From assembly GCA_965219935.1 (NCBI GenBank), contig CBDCOU010000003.1, positions 558,001 through 622,000 on the forward strand: a stretch of 64,000 bases of DNA, written 5' to 3'. Made by a program: the position numbers and the translations under genes. The notes below the pieces were generated by a model, which worked only from the letters and a program-made list of their open reading frames with translations, did no database searches and had not been told where the DNA came from. The stretch is from Bin34 sp965219935. Its GTDB lineage: Bacteria; Chloroflexota; Anaerolineae; Caldilineales; Caldilineaceae. Positions 1 through 8,409 of this stretch are shown here, in pieces (the stretch's first letter is position 1; every line of letters starts with the position of its first letter).

Positions 1-882
1 CAAGTTGCGGACGTACCACCATCCGGACACCATCGCCACTGGAACCGCCATCCGCCAACCCGCATCGATGACGAACCTGCCGTCGCCGCGCCTCCAGGCA
101 ACCCAAGCCAGGGCCAACAGAACCACGGCCGTCAGCCCCAGACCACTTAGCTTGGCCCCAAGCGCAATGCCGAGCCAGACCCCCAGCCACCATCCCTGGC
201 GAACTGCGAGCGGCCGGTCCTGCGGGAGGTGCGGATCGGCCCCGAAGCGCATCCACTCCGCCAGGCGCCAAATCAGTACAGAGGCTGCCGCGGCGATCAG
301 GTTGTCGTTGCTGGCAGCGGCCCCGATGAACACAAATTGCGGCACGAACGCGAGTGCCGCCGAGGTTGACAGGGCCACGGCTGGATTCAGGAACAGCCGG
401 ACGAAACGGTAGGTTGCCCACAGGGTGGTGCAACACAGAAGAATCGACCACAGGCGCAGGATGTGTAGGGCCAGGAATGAACCCGACCACGGCCAACCGT
501 CGTCGCTGTGGGCAAGGAAGTAGTTCAGGTTCTCCGTGGCCGTTTCCTGACCCAGATAGGCATACGGGTTGATGCGGTCGGCCAAAGCCGGGAAGTCCGA
601 CAGATCGATCCACCCCGTCAGGATCGCGCCGGCGATGTAATAGAGGGGTGCCTGGGTGCCCTGTTGTTGCCAGAGACCCGGCGTATTCGGTTCCGAACGC
701 GGCAGGTCGTACCAGGTCACGACATGCTGGACGAACGCGAGGTGCTGAAATTCGTCAGGGGTTTCAAAGGCGGGAACCGCGATGCTGAAGTACGCGGCCA
801 GCAGCGCGAAGAGCAACAGCAGGCCGGCAATCCAGAGTCGTTCACGCCCCTCGGGCCACGGCTTCGGTCCGTTTGCGTGCAT
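1..882 (-). CDS. Polytopic membrane glycosyltransferase-like protein (GT39/DUF2142 type), C-terminus outside window
   Basis: The reading frame opens with ATG at 882 and runs without a stop to the window edge, so about 294 N-terminal residues are present. A short charged N-terminus is followed by a hydrophobic helix at about residues 18-33. Next comes a periplasmic-type loop with the sequence FETPDEFQHLAFVQHV. That acidic PDE loop after the first membrane helix is typical of dolichyl-phosphate-mannose/arabinose-type transferases and of DUF2142 membrane proteins. Several further hydrophobic segments follow. It lies 62 bases downstream of a GT2 glycosyltransferase on the same strand, so a shared role in envelope glycan or lipid-linked sugar assembly is likely. 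The exact substrate cannot be told, and the family call is by motif only. Confidence 0.7.
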   Translation of the reverse strand, partial: MHANGPKPWPEGRERLWIAGLLLLFALLAAYFSIAVPAFETPDEFQHLAFVQHVVTWYDLPRSEPNTPGLWQQQGTQAPLYYIAGAILTGWIDLSDFPALADRINPYAYLGQETATENLNYFLAHSDDGWPWSGSFLALHILRLWSILLCCTTLWATYRFVRLFLNPAVALSTSAALAFVPQFVFIGAAASNDNLIAAAASVLIWRLAEWMRFGADPHLPQDRPLAVRQGWWLGVWLGIALGAKLSGLGLTAVVLLALAWVAWRRGDGRFVIDAGWRMAVPVAMVSGWWYVRNL

Positions 883-944
883 GGCGTGGGAACGGAACTG
901 CGCGCAGCGGGCTTCCCGGGCAGACGATTTAGCAGCTCCGGGAG

Positions 945-1724
945 TCAGACCGTCGTCGGGCTTCGTTTTTCCGGGGACCACCAGAACAGGAAGTAGAGCA
1001 CCGTCAATCCGAAGCGCAGCCAGACGTCCAGGATGCGGAATGTGGATTCGCCGTTGGCCCTGGGGAATTCATGGCTGGGCATCTCGCGCAGGCGGTATCC
1101 GCAGCGGATTGTCTTGATGATCATCTCCTGCTCAATGGTGTGGATGTCCTCCGTCAGTCCCAGATCCAGGGCCACCGAGCGCCGAATGGCCCTGAAGCCG
1201 TTCTGGCAGTCGGTCATGCGGACCCCCTGGCTGTAGTTGATGCACAGGGTAATGACCTGGCTGCCAAACAACCGAATGGACTGTTTGACGGTGGCGTGCA
1301 GTTCATCACTGCCGCCAATCATGCGGGAGCCCGATACATGGTCGGCCTCGTTGCGCACGATGGGGCCAATCAGGCTGGGGATTTCGGTGGGATCGTGGGA
1401 GCCGTCCGCATCCATCAGGACGACGATTTCGTTGCGCGCCGCCAGCAGGCCCTGCCGCACGGCGGCACCCTTGCCCATGCCGTTGTCGCGCAGGACGGTC
1501 GCCCCGGCGGCGGCGGCCACCTGCTCCGTCCCGTCCGTGCTGTGCCCGTCGACCACCAGCACCTCATCGGCCATCCGTCGGACGACATGCAGGATCGGCA
1601 GCAAGGACTCCGCTTCGTTGAATGTCGGAATCACCACGGTGAAGGGAGGCAGGACCGCGGAACCGTCTTCGGTGTCGCGGTCCGGGCTGTAATTGTCGAG
1701 ATACCACTGGGGGATAACGGCCAT
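945..1724 (-). CDS. Family 2 glycosyltransferase, polyprenyl-phosphate sugar transferase type
   Basis: The 259-residue protein has a GT-A fold. The nucleotide-binding strand FTVVIPTFNEAESL lies at about residues 28-41, and the metal-binding DADGSHDP motif (DxD-like) at about 104-111. The pattern resembles dolichyl-phosphate mannose synthase and related polyprenyl-phosphate glycosyltransferases, which load a sugar from a nucleotide donor onto a lipid phosphate at the cytoplasmic face. A hydrophobic stretch near the C-terminus (VLYFLFWW) could touch the membrane, but there are no full transmembrane helices. It sits between trmB, 37 bases upstream, and a polytopic transferase that could use the lipid-linked sugar it makes. 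The donor and acceptor are not visible in the sequence. Confidence 0.85.
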   Translation of the reverse strand: MAVIPQWYLDNYSPDRDTEDGSAVLPPFTVVIPTFNEAESLLPILHVVRRMADEVLVVDGHSTDGTEQVAAAAGATVLRDNGMGKGAAVRQGLLAARNEIVVLMDADGSHDPTEIPSLIGPIVRNEADHVSGSRMIGGSDELHATVKQSIRLFGSQVITLCINYSQGVRMTDCQNGFRAIRRSVALDLGLTEDIHTIEQEMIIKTIRCGYRLREMPSHEFPRANGESTFRILDVWLRFGLTVLYFLFWWSPEKRSPTTV

Positions 1725-1761
1725 GTTGGGTAAACCGGATGCAGGGGTTCAGTTTGAGCGG

Positions 1762-2580
1762 CTAGGCCCGGAGGCAGCAGAGGACGGATATCGGGAGCCC
1801 GTGCGACCTGCACCACAGTTCGCGATGAGTCGGCTGATAGGGTTGCAACCGGCAGGTCAGGGACATGTCGGGCGGCTGGAAGTCCGGGGACTGCTCCACG
1901 AGCCAACCTGTCCAGGCCATGAATTCCGGTACGTCGCTCCTGACGTGCAAAAGGCCTCCCGGTGCCATGTGTTCGGCCAGCATGGACAGGAACGGCGGAG
2001 ACATCAGCCTGCGATGCTGGTGCCTGCGTTTCCACCACGGGTCGGGGAACAGCACGTGCACCGCCGCCAGGGATCGCCTTGGGCAGAGCCTTGGCAAGGC
2101 GAACCGCACATCGTCGTCGCAGAACCAAACGTTGTTCAGTTTCTGCCTGGCGACCCGCATCAGGGCGCGTCGGACGGCTGTGGTCAGGACTTCCACTCCC
2201 AGAAAGAGGGTGTCCGGTTTATGGCGAGCCCGGTTCAGGATGAAGTCGGCTCGGGCCGGCCCGATTTCCAGCTCGATGGTCCGGGCGGCTGCGCGGTTTT
2301 CCAGGAATTGCGCGGCGGCTTTCGATGCCGGCGCGTCAAGCATCAGGGAACGGATGAACCGCTGACCCTCGGCCCAGGCGGGTTCAAGCGAAGCGGATGG
2401 CCGCAGGCGCGGATCGCCGCCCAGCAGACCCTTGCCGCGTTGCCAATCCCGCAGGATGCGTCGATGGTCTTCCGTGGTCAGGGGTTCCCACGGGAAGTCC
2501 ATGCGCCCTTGGCTGAACGGCGTGTTCCTGGCGGCCCTCGAGGATGGCAGGATCGTACTGTTGGTTGTCATGAGTAGCAT
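1762..2580 (-). CDS. trmB: tRNA (guanine-N7-)-methyltransferase TrmB
   Basis: This SAM-dependent enzyme methylates G46 in the variable loop of tRNAs. The 272-residue protein has the SAM-binding segment ELEIGPARADFILNRA at about residues 103-118. The diagnostic TrmB signature HVLFPDPWWKRRHQHRR, containing the PDPWxKxRHxxRR motif, follows at about 174-190. An N-terminal extension of about 40 residues precedes the usual start of the family and carries no recognised domain. The ATG at 2580 and a second at 2571 are both possible starts, and neither has a convincing Shine-Dalgarno. The two glycosyltransferase genes follow closely on the same strand, so cotranscription is likely though functionally unrelated. 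Confidence 0.9.
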   Translation of the reverse strand: MLLMTTNSTILPSSRAARNTPFSQGRMDFPWEPLTTEDHRRILRDWQRGKGLLGGDPRLRPSASLEPAWAEGQRFIRSLMLDAPASKAAAQFLENRAAARTIELEIGPARADFILNRARHKPDTLFLGVEVLTTAVRRALMRVARQKLNNVWFCDDDVRFALPRLCPRRSLAAVHVLFPDPWWKRRHQHRRLMSPPFLSMLAEHMAPGGLLHVRSDVPEFMAWTGWLVEQSPDFQPPDMSLTCRLQPYQPTHRELWCRSHGLPISVLCCLRA

Positions 2581-2990
2581 TCAGGAGTTAGTGCGGATAC
2601 ATAGTCGCGCCAACAGGCCGGGACCAGAGGCAGAATCCATGGCACGCTCCAACAGCAACGGCTGTACAGGCTGTTGCACTAACTACTGGCGGAAGGGCCC
2701 AATCCTGCTCGACTGGCTGGAAGCAGTGGTGGACCCGGACGCACTGACCAGCACCAACCGCCTAGACGGGTGTTTTGGCCGTTTGAAACCGAGTGTGTGC
2801 CTGACCGTTCTGGGGCATGGAGCTGTTTACCCATCGCGGCATCGAGACGATCATCCTTTGCGCGACCGATTCTCACGCTCAGTGCAACAGTCTCGGCCTG
2901 TGCAGGTTGGATAGCCTTGCCAGCCCAGCGACGACAGTGGCGAAGGTTTCCAGGAGGGCCCCATCGTGCGTGTTCTGTGCGGGATACACT
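2581..2990. other. Gap between trmB and thrC with degraded mobile DNA
   Basis: This is about 410 bases without an intact gene. It holds the transposase fragment listed separately. Other open frames here are short, lack ribosome-binding sites and match nothing I recognise. The promoter of trmB (minus strand) should lie in the left part, but I see no clear -10/-35 pair. Confidence 0.5.
2690..2815 (+). pseudogene. Transposase C-terminal remnant
   Basis: The plus strand encodes a stretch with TNRLDGCFGRLKPS, matching the TDRLEGWFGRCKPKAR stretch encoded on the minus strand near 19000. Both look like the C-terminal end of one transposase family, with an N-R-x-(E/D)-x-x-F-x-R-x-K-P pattern. Here only about 40 residues are recognisable, Trp has become Cys, and the frame runs into unrelated sequence on both sides with no start or stop in the expected place. 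I cannot name the IS family. It is the only recognisable content of the 410-base gap between trmB and thrC, and it marks an old insertion. Confidence 0.55.
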
Positions 2991-4460
2991 TCACCCAATA
3001 GGAAGCACAGCAGCTCTGCTTGTTACGCCATTGGATGAGACGGATCGAACATCCGCGTGATCGGTATGCGCTGGATTGATAGTACATCCAGGTTCTGTCT
3101 CAACTTGGTGCTGGCCCAATCCCAAGATGCGGGCGATTGTGTTCTCCACATCCTGTTTCGTTGCTGGGATTGGGTGTTGGGGGTTCGCTAGCTTACTCTT
3201 CACTTCGTTCAGACTCGAAGCGTGGTAGCCCGTCTTGAATTGTGTGAACTTCAAGCCTAGGGCTGTGCTTAACACTACAGTGCGGTCGTCCTGTTGGATT
3301 TGTTTCTGTTTCACAAGCTGGATCAAGGCGGCCAAGGCAACCCCGGTGTGCGGGCAGGTGTACATGCCGGACCGATCTGCTTGGGCTGAGGCATGGGCGA
3401 GTTCTTGCTCGGTCACCGAGACCACTAGGCCATCGGATTCCTGAATGGCTTGCACGGCTTTGTCGTAGCTGACCGGATTGCCGATTTGGATAGCTGAGGC
3501 CAGAGTGGCTTCTGCGATCACAGGTTTGTATCCCACAAATCCGTTCAGGAAGTTCTGGTACAGCGGATTCGCCTTCTCTGTCTGTGCCGCCACCAACCGC
3601 GGAATCCTGTCGATGACTCCCAGTTTTTGCATCAGCCGGAAGCCTTTGTACATGGCACTGATGTTGCCTAGGTTGCCCGAAGGCACGATGACCCAATCGG
3701 GCACCTCCCAGTCGAACTGCTGGACAATCTCCATCGCTACGGTCTGTTGTCCCTCAATGCGAAGGCTATTCATCGAGTTGGCCAAGTAGATGGACTGGTC
3801 GGCAGTAACGTCTTGTACCACTTTCATGCAACCGTCGAAGTCCGTGTCCAGGACTAGAACGTGGGCGCCGTTGGCGGTCGGCTGAATGAGCTGGGCCGGA
3901 CTGATTTTGTCCTTGGGCAGAAAGATGATGGCGGGAATGCCAGCGGTGGCCGCGTAGGCGGCCAAGGCCGCACTGGTGTCTCCGGTACTGGCACATGCCA
4001 CGGCTTTGATGTTACTGCCGCCGCGTTGGACGATACCATTGACTACGCTCACAAGGACTGTCATACCGAGGTCCTTGAAGCTACCCGTATGGCTGTTGCC
4101 ACACATCTTGACCCACAGTTCATCCAAGCCAAGTTCTTTGCCAAAGCGGGAAGCCCGGAACAAGGTTGTATTGCCCTCGTACATGCTGACGATGTGCTCG
4201 TCCGCCAGATCCGGCATGACCCACTCTCGGTAGCGCCAAACTCCGCTGTCAAAGGGAAAGGTGCGACAGCGGTTACGGAGGTCCAGAAGGGCTTTCCATT
4301 TCTCTGCGGAACGGGTCTTCAGCTGCTCCAAGTTGTGTTGAACCTCAAGCAGTCCATTGCAAGTCGGACAGCGATACACGACGGCGTCGACGGGGTACAC
4401 GTCCGTGTTCCCGCAGCGGTTGAAGCAACGCAGGACACTATTTTGGTTTTTGTCGTACAT
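2991..4460 (-). CDS. thrC: Threonine synthase
   Basis: This PLP enzyme converts O-phosphohomoserine to threonine. From ATG 4460 it has 489 residues. An N-terminal zinc-ribbon-like segment has two Cys pairs (LRCFNRCG and YRCPTCNG). The PLP lysine lies in NSHTGSFKDLGM. The phosphate-binding loop is seen in ACASTGDTSAALAAYA, and a further ligand loop in VPSGNLGNISAMYKG. The order and length fit the long threonine synthases of class II type. The last 40 or so residues after the usual end look like an unrelated tail. A TTG at 4478 would extend the start into the adjacent tandem repeat, so the ATG is preferred. The gene looks less GC-rich and uses more A/T-ending codons than its neighbours. It lies next to a transposase remnant, so horizontal acquisition is possible but untested. 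Confidence 0.9.
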   Translation of the reverse strand: MYDKNQNSVLRCFNRCGNTDVYPVDAVVYRCPTCNGLLEVQHNLEQLKTRSAEKWKALLDLRNRCRTFPFDSGVWRYREWVMPDLADEHIVSMYEGNTTLFRASRFGKELGLDELWVKMCGNSHTGSFKDLGMTVLVSVVNGIVQRGGSNIKAVACASTGDTSAALAAYAATAGIPAIIFLPKDKISPAQLIQPTANGAHVLVLDTDFDGCMKVVQDVTADQSIYLANSMNSLRIEGQQTVAMEIVQQFDWEVPDWVIVPSGNLGNISAMYKGFRLMQKLGVIDRIPRLVAAQTEKANPLYQNFLNGFVGYKPVIAEATLASAIQIGNPVSYDKAVQAIQESDGLVVSVTEQELAHASAQADRSGMYTCPHTGVALAALIQLVKQKQIQQDDRTVVLSTALGLKFTQFKTGYHASSLNEVKSKLANPQHPIPATKQDVENTIARILGLGQHQVETEPGCTINPAHTDHADVRSVSSNGVTSRAAVLPIG

Positions 4461-4500
4461 AGCATCATCACTGTGCAAATAGCATCATCACTGTGCAAAT
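4461..4500. repeat. Perfect tandem direct repeat, 2 x 20 bp, at the thrC start
   Basis: The 20-base unit AGCATCATCACTGTGCAAAT occurs twice in immediate succession, at 4461-4480 and 4481-4500. It directly abuts the thrC start codon on the minus strand, so the repeat occupies the ribosome-binding and leader region. A partial third copy of its first bases (catcatcac) follows. It could be a duplicated operator, a slippage product, or a duplication from a past insertion. Confidence 0.85.
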
Positions 4501-4639
4501 CATCACGAAGCATTATGCCAGTTGCCGATGACAGGCAGTACAAGCCCCTTGCAATCGGACCCGAATTGCCCACCGGGACCGGTGGGGGATCCTGTCAGGC
4601 GCGTGCGGGCGGGACAGCGCGCGCCGTGCCCCGCGCCGC

Positions 4640-5119
4640 TCAGGACGCAGCGGGTGCCGGACGAATGCCCAGAAACACCTGTTTGCCGTTGAGGATCCGA
4701 AGGATTTCCTGCGGCGTCCACTGGCTGCGGCGGGATGCCCCGGACTGCTCGAAAATGCCGCTTAGCTCGGTCGGCGACAAGGGGCTGTTGTCGTTGGACA
4801 GAAAGACCCTGAAGCACGCCGCCGTCAGGGGCAGCGTGTCGTCGATGAAATCCGATTGATGGGTGCAACTGATCCGCAGGCACTCCTTCAGGGCGTCCAC
4901 CCTGCGGACCTCGCCGGTTTCCGCGTCCACCCAGTCGACCTCCTCCGTGTCCACATGGGTGCGGAACCGTTGTTGGCATTCGTCGCACAGCTGCTGGTAC
5001 AGGTGAAAGCGGTAGTCGAGGCTGCTGTTGGCCCACCAGTCATGGTCGATGTGGAACTCCGTGTCCACACCCGGACCGAAGCGGCGGGCTGCGTGGACGC
5101 GTGTTGACTGCTCTGACAT
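4640..5119 (-). CDS. Protein of unknown function (159 aa)
   Basis: I do not recognise this protein. It is soluble, acidic and has no signal peptide. Its N-terminal half has two closely spaced cysteines in LCDECQQRF, a CxxC pair, and a later Cys in RISCTHQSDF, so a small metal site is possible. The start is the ATG at 5119. It follows the 543-residue unknown protein by 53 bases on the same strand, so the two are probably cotranscribed and may work together. Coding is supported by consistent third-position GC and the absence of competing frames of better quality. Confidence 0.6.
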   Translation of the reverse strand: MSEQSTRVHAARRFGPGVDTEFHIDHDWWANSSLDYRFHLYQQLCDECQQRFRTHVDTEEVDWVDAETGEVRRVDALKECLRISCTHQSDFIDDTLPLTAACFRVFLSNDNSPLSPTELSGIFEQSGASRRSQWTPQEILRILNGKQVFLGIRPAPAAS

Positions 5120-5172
5120 CTTGGGGTCATATCTCCCTGGGATCGCGGTTGGTGCCTTTCGTTGTGACGGGA

Positions 5173-6804
5173 TCAGTTGGTCAGTCCGAACTCGCGGGGG
5201 TCGGACAGGCTGCGCAGCCGCGAATTGGATGTCAGGGCGTGGATCACCAGGCCGGGTGCATAGCGCTGGATGGCGTTGACGACGCTGTACACGGTACTGG
5301 CATGGACGGTGCTGTCCGGTTTCTTGAGGAGTTCCATCGCAACCTCCTCAACCAGGTTGAAGATGGAGTTGCCGCTCTCGCGGTTCCGGAACAGGATCCT
5401 GTACTCGGCCAGTTTCTCCTCGTCCGTGCAGGCAACGGCCTGATGTGTGTCCAGTTCACAGCCGATGGTCATAATGGACTTGGCCCGGTCGATTTCAAGC
5501 CTGAGTGGTGCCGTTTCGCCGGCGGTCCCGTCCAGCAGGGGATCCTCAACCGCGTTAAGGGTCCAGAACCACTCCTGTTTTGGCCGACGCGTATTGAAGT
5601 TGAGGGTAATCGTGCCGTCCGAACGACGCTCGACATACAGGTTGGCACCGGCCGGGATGTTGTGGTTCAGGTAGAACTCCTCCAACCCGCAAATGTAGCG
5701 GCCCTCGGGAACGTACCAGCATTCCATCGTGCCTCCGTGCACCGGATCGCGCATCTCGATCCGGGTCTTGAAGTCCGGATCGAGATCCAGGAGCTCTTCC
5801 ATCGGCCCGGTGACGGGCAATGTGCCGTGCAGCCTGTGGGGGTACAGAAGCACAAAGTGCACCTGTCCCAGCGTGTCGAGTTGCGGTTGGCGCTCCGACC
5901 ACTCGTCCGCCAGGTTTGCCTCCAAGCTGAGCAGATCGTTGGTGAATGTCGAATAGACGTAGTTGACCCTGACCGGCTGGAGTGCCTCGGGTACGGAACG
6001 GGCCGCCGCCGGGAGGCCGCTGGCGCGGTGCCAACAGGCAACGCCACCGGCCATGACTTCCTCGAACCGGGGATCCTGTGACAGTCCGATATCCAGACTC
6101 AGTTGCAGGAGTTCCGGGCTGAGTTCATCGGCCTTTAAGTCGAGGACGCCAAGGATTTCCGAGGACAAGACAGGCCGTTCCTCGTCGTAAATCTTGGCTT
6201 CCGCCATGTTTAGGCTGAATTCATCCACTTCGACGAGTTGGTCGCGCAGCAGCCAGTCGCCATTCCATTCGATGAATTCGCCGGACCTCGGGCCCTCTTC
6301 CAAGGCATACCGAAGTGCATCCTCAATCTCTTCCTCGTGCTGTTCGAAGATTTCTTCCGAAGTGAGCATGCCGGCGGCACTGAAGTCCTCTTCGCCCAGG
6401 TCGTTGAGCGGATGCTTGGTCTTGAGCTGAGCGGCAAATTCGCAGATTTCCTCGGGGTCGGACATCAGGACCTCAAGTACGGAAAACCTGCCGTGTTCGG
6501 GGTTGTAGCCGTTCCGAATGTCCATGACCGTGCCGGTGCGGTAGTCCATGGCGGTGAACACCAAGGTTTGGTCCTGGGCGAACTTCTTACCGGGCTGGTA
6601 CATGGTGCCCAGCTTCAGCATTTTTTCGATTTGGCTGTTTTCGCGGGCCTGATAGTGTTCAATCAGGCTGATGGCAAGCTTTTCGAATGGTGCAGGGGTA
6701 CCCAGTTGGCCGGTGGCCAGTTGCTCGTACAGAAAGTCAAGGTCCCCGTCGGTGGCCGTAAACTCGGATGTCCAGAAGTGGGGGTCCAACGTCTTGCGCA
6801 GCAT
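5173..6804 (-). CDS. Large protein of unknown function (543 aa)
   Basis: I recognise no domain. The protein is soluble and acidic, with no signal peptide or membrane helix. It contains a Glu-rich helical segment at about residues 150-175 (SEEIFEQHEEEIEDALRYAL). The C-terminal half is mixed alpha/beta and includes aromatic-rich stretches such as GTMECWYVPEGRYICG and PKQEWFWTLNAVED. The ATG at 6804 begins the protein with MLRKTLDPHFW. A good -10 element and a strong hairpin lie in the leader at 6867-6908. The 159-residue unknown protein follows 53 bases downstream. The long, uninterrupted frame with typical codon use makes it a real gene. Confidence 0.7.
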   Translation of the reverse strand: MLRKTLDPHFWTSEFTATDGDLDFLYEQLATGQLGTPAPFEKLAISLIEHYQARENSQIEKMLKLGTMYQPGKKFAQDQTLVFTAMDYRTGTVMDIRNGYNPEHGRFSVLEVLMSDPEEICEFAAQLKTKHPLNDLGEEDFSAAGMLTSEEIFEQHEEEIEDALRYALEEGPRSGEFIEWNGDWLLRDQLVEVDEFSLNMAEAKIYDEERPVLSSEILGVLDLKADELSPELLQLSLDIGLSQDPRFEEVMAGGVACWHRASGLPAAARSVPEALQPVRVNYVYSTFTNDLLSLEANLADEWSERQPQLDTLGQVHFVLLYPHRLHGTLPVTGPMEELLDLDPDFKTRIEMRDPVHGGTMECWYVPEGRYICGLEEFYLNHNIPAGANLYVERRSDGTITLNFNTRRPKQEWFWTLNAVEDPLLDGTAGETAPLRLEIDRAKSIMTIGCELDTHQAVACTDEEKLAEYRILFRNRESGNSIFNLVEEVAMELLKKPDSTVHASTVYSVVNAIQRYAPGLVIHALTSNSRLRSLSDPREFGLTN

Positions 6805-6866
6805 TAATCAGGAACTCCGAGTCGACAGGGCGGAAGCGCGGGGAAATCACAAGCTCACTTAACACA

Positions 6867-6894
6867 GCGTTGGCCTCCGGCGGCCGGCCAACGC
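6867..6894 (-). promoter_or_regulatory. 5'-leader inverted repeat of the 543-aa gene
   Basis: A 9-bp inverted repeat (GCGTTGGCC ... GGCCAACGC) encloses a 10-base loop. It lies just downstream of the -10 element at 6903-6908 on the minus strand, so it would form a hairpin at the very 5' end of the transcript. It could protect the mRNA or act in regulation. There is no T-tract, so it is unlikely to be a terminator. Confidence 0.5.
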
Positions 6895-6902
6895 AACTGA
6901 GA

Positions 6903-6908
6903 ATTATA
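6903..6908 (-). promoter_or_regulatory. Candidate -10 element (TATAAT) for the 543-aa gene
   Basis: The minus strand reads GGTATAATTC here, a perfect TATAAT. The expected -35 region, 17 bases upstream, is a poor match. The element is about 100 bases upstream of the start at 6804, in the divergent gap between this gene and glgC. No equally good promoter was seen for glgC in the rest of that gap. Confidence 0.45.
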
Positions 6909-7102
6909 CCATTTGCGGGAATCGGTTCCGGCTCCCGCGGGAAGGTCCGCGCTGTTTCCATTGTGCGGGTGTCGGCCCTGAACCGCGAGCGGCAACCGGA
7001 ATGTTGTGGTGCCTGTCACCGGAACAACCGATCCGCAACGGCCGCAACTCAAGCCACTTGGCACTGTAAGATCGGGTAGCCTGTCATTCATAATGTCACG
7101 CG

Positions 7103-8395
7103 GTGGCCCACGCCGACTTGCAGGGAGCGGTTGACATCAAGATCTTGGCAATGATTCTGGCCGGCGGTGCCGGAACCCGGTTGATGTCCCTGACGGATCA
7201 ACGGGCCAAGCCCGCGGTGCCTTTCGCGGGCAAGTTTCGCATCATCGATTTCACGCTCAGCAACTGCGTACATTCCGGCATCTCCACGGTCGGGGTCCTG
7301 ACCCAGTATCAGCCGCACAGTCTTCAGGACCACTTGGGCATCGGCAAACCGTGGGACCTGGACCGCGCGCAGGGCGGAATCCGCATACTCCAGCCCTATA
7401 CCGCGCCGGGTGCACAGGCCTGGTACACGGGTACCGCCGATGCCATTCTGCGCAACCTCTTTTTCATTGAGGATCACGATCCGGATGCTGTCCTCATCCT
7501 GTCAGGCGATCACATCTACAAGATGGACTACACGCCCATGCTGGAGCAGCATCGGCGCACCGAGGCCGACCTGACGGTTGCCGTCATGCCGGTGCCGCTG
7601 GAGGAAACCCCCCGGTTTGGCATCATGGAGACCGATGACGCCAACCGGGTTCTGGAGTTCCACGAAAAGCCGCCCGGCATGGACAAGGGCAACCTGGCCT
7701 CGATGGGGATCTACATCTTTTCGACGAACCGGTTGGTGCAACGTTTGCGGGAAAGCACGGAGGAGGATCCTCGCGACGATTTCGGCCAGCACGTCATTCC
7801 GGCCATGATTGAGCGCAATGATCGGGTGTTTGCCTTCAACTTTGATGGCTACTGGGTGGACGTGGGCACGTTGGATTCCTACTGGTCCACAAATTTGGAT
7901 CTGCTGAAACCGGATCCGCCACTGGACATGTACACGCGGGAATGGCCCGTCCTGACCCGGTCCACCGAACATCCGCCGGCCAAGGTGTCGGCCCAGGCGC
8001 AGATTTCACGGTCGCTGGTCTGCAACGGGTCGGTGATCAAAGGCAAGGTTCACGACTCGGTGCTGAGTCCCGGGGTGCAGGTGAGCGTGGGCGCCGAGGT
8101 CGTCCGCAGCGTTCTCATGAGCGACACGTGGATTGGACCCGGGGTGCGGGTTGAGAATGCCATCCTCGACAAGTCGGTCGTGGTCGCCGCCGGTGCCCGC
8201 GTCGGTGGGTCCGGTGACCGCGATGCCAACGAGATTCATCCCGATCGGCTTCACACGGGACTGACCGTGGTGGGCAAGGGAGCCTTCATTCCCGATCACT
8301 GCGTCATCGGCGGCAACGTTCACATTGCGGCGGACGCCGACGCGTCGCACTTTCCCCCGGACGGGGTCGTGGCGGACGGCTCCACCATCGGTTGA
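7103..8395 (+). CDS. glgC: Glucose-1-phosphate adenylyltransferase, catalytic type
   Basis: This enzyme makes ADP-glucose from ATP and glucose-1-phosphate, the committed step of glycogen synthesis. The nucleotide-binding loop AMILAGGAGTRL and the lysine of DQRAKPAVPF are intact near the N-terminus. The catalytic Asp lies in SGDHIYKMDY and the sugar-phosphate loop in FHEKPPGMDKGN. The C-terminal third has the hexapeptide pattern of a left-handed beta helix (SRSLVCNGSVIKG onward), as in all GlgC proteins. The GTG at 7103 gives 430 residues, about 13 longer than the usual start just before ILAMILAGG. An internal start at 7145 or 7151 is possible. It overlaps the region just before a second, degenerate copy at 8410. 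Confidence 0.92.
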   Translation: MAHADLQGAVDIKILAMILAGGAGTRLMSLTDQRAKPAVPFAGKFRIIDFTLSNCVHSGISTVGVLTQYQPHSLQDHLGIGKPWDLDRAQGGIRILQPYTAPGAQAWYTGTADAILRNLFFIEDHDPDAVLILSGDHIYKMDYTPMLEQHRRTEADLTVAVMPVPLEETPRFGIMETDDANRVLEFHEKPPGMDKGNLASMGIYIFSTNRLVQRLRESTEEDPRDDFGQHVIPAMIERNDRVFAFNFDGYWVDVGTLDSYWSTNLDLLKPDPPLDMYTREWPVLTRSTEHPPAKVSAQAQISRSLVCNGSVIKGKVHDSVLSPGVQVSVGAEVVRSVLMSDTWIGPGVRVENAILDKSVVVAAGARVGGSGDRDANEIHPDRLHTGLTVVGKGAFIPDHCVIGGNVHIAADADASHFPPDGVVADGSTIG

Positions 8396-8409
8396 AGGAC
8401 GGCAGGATT

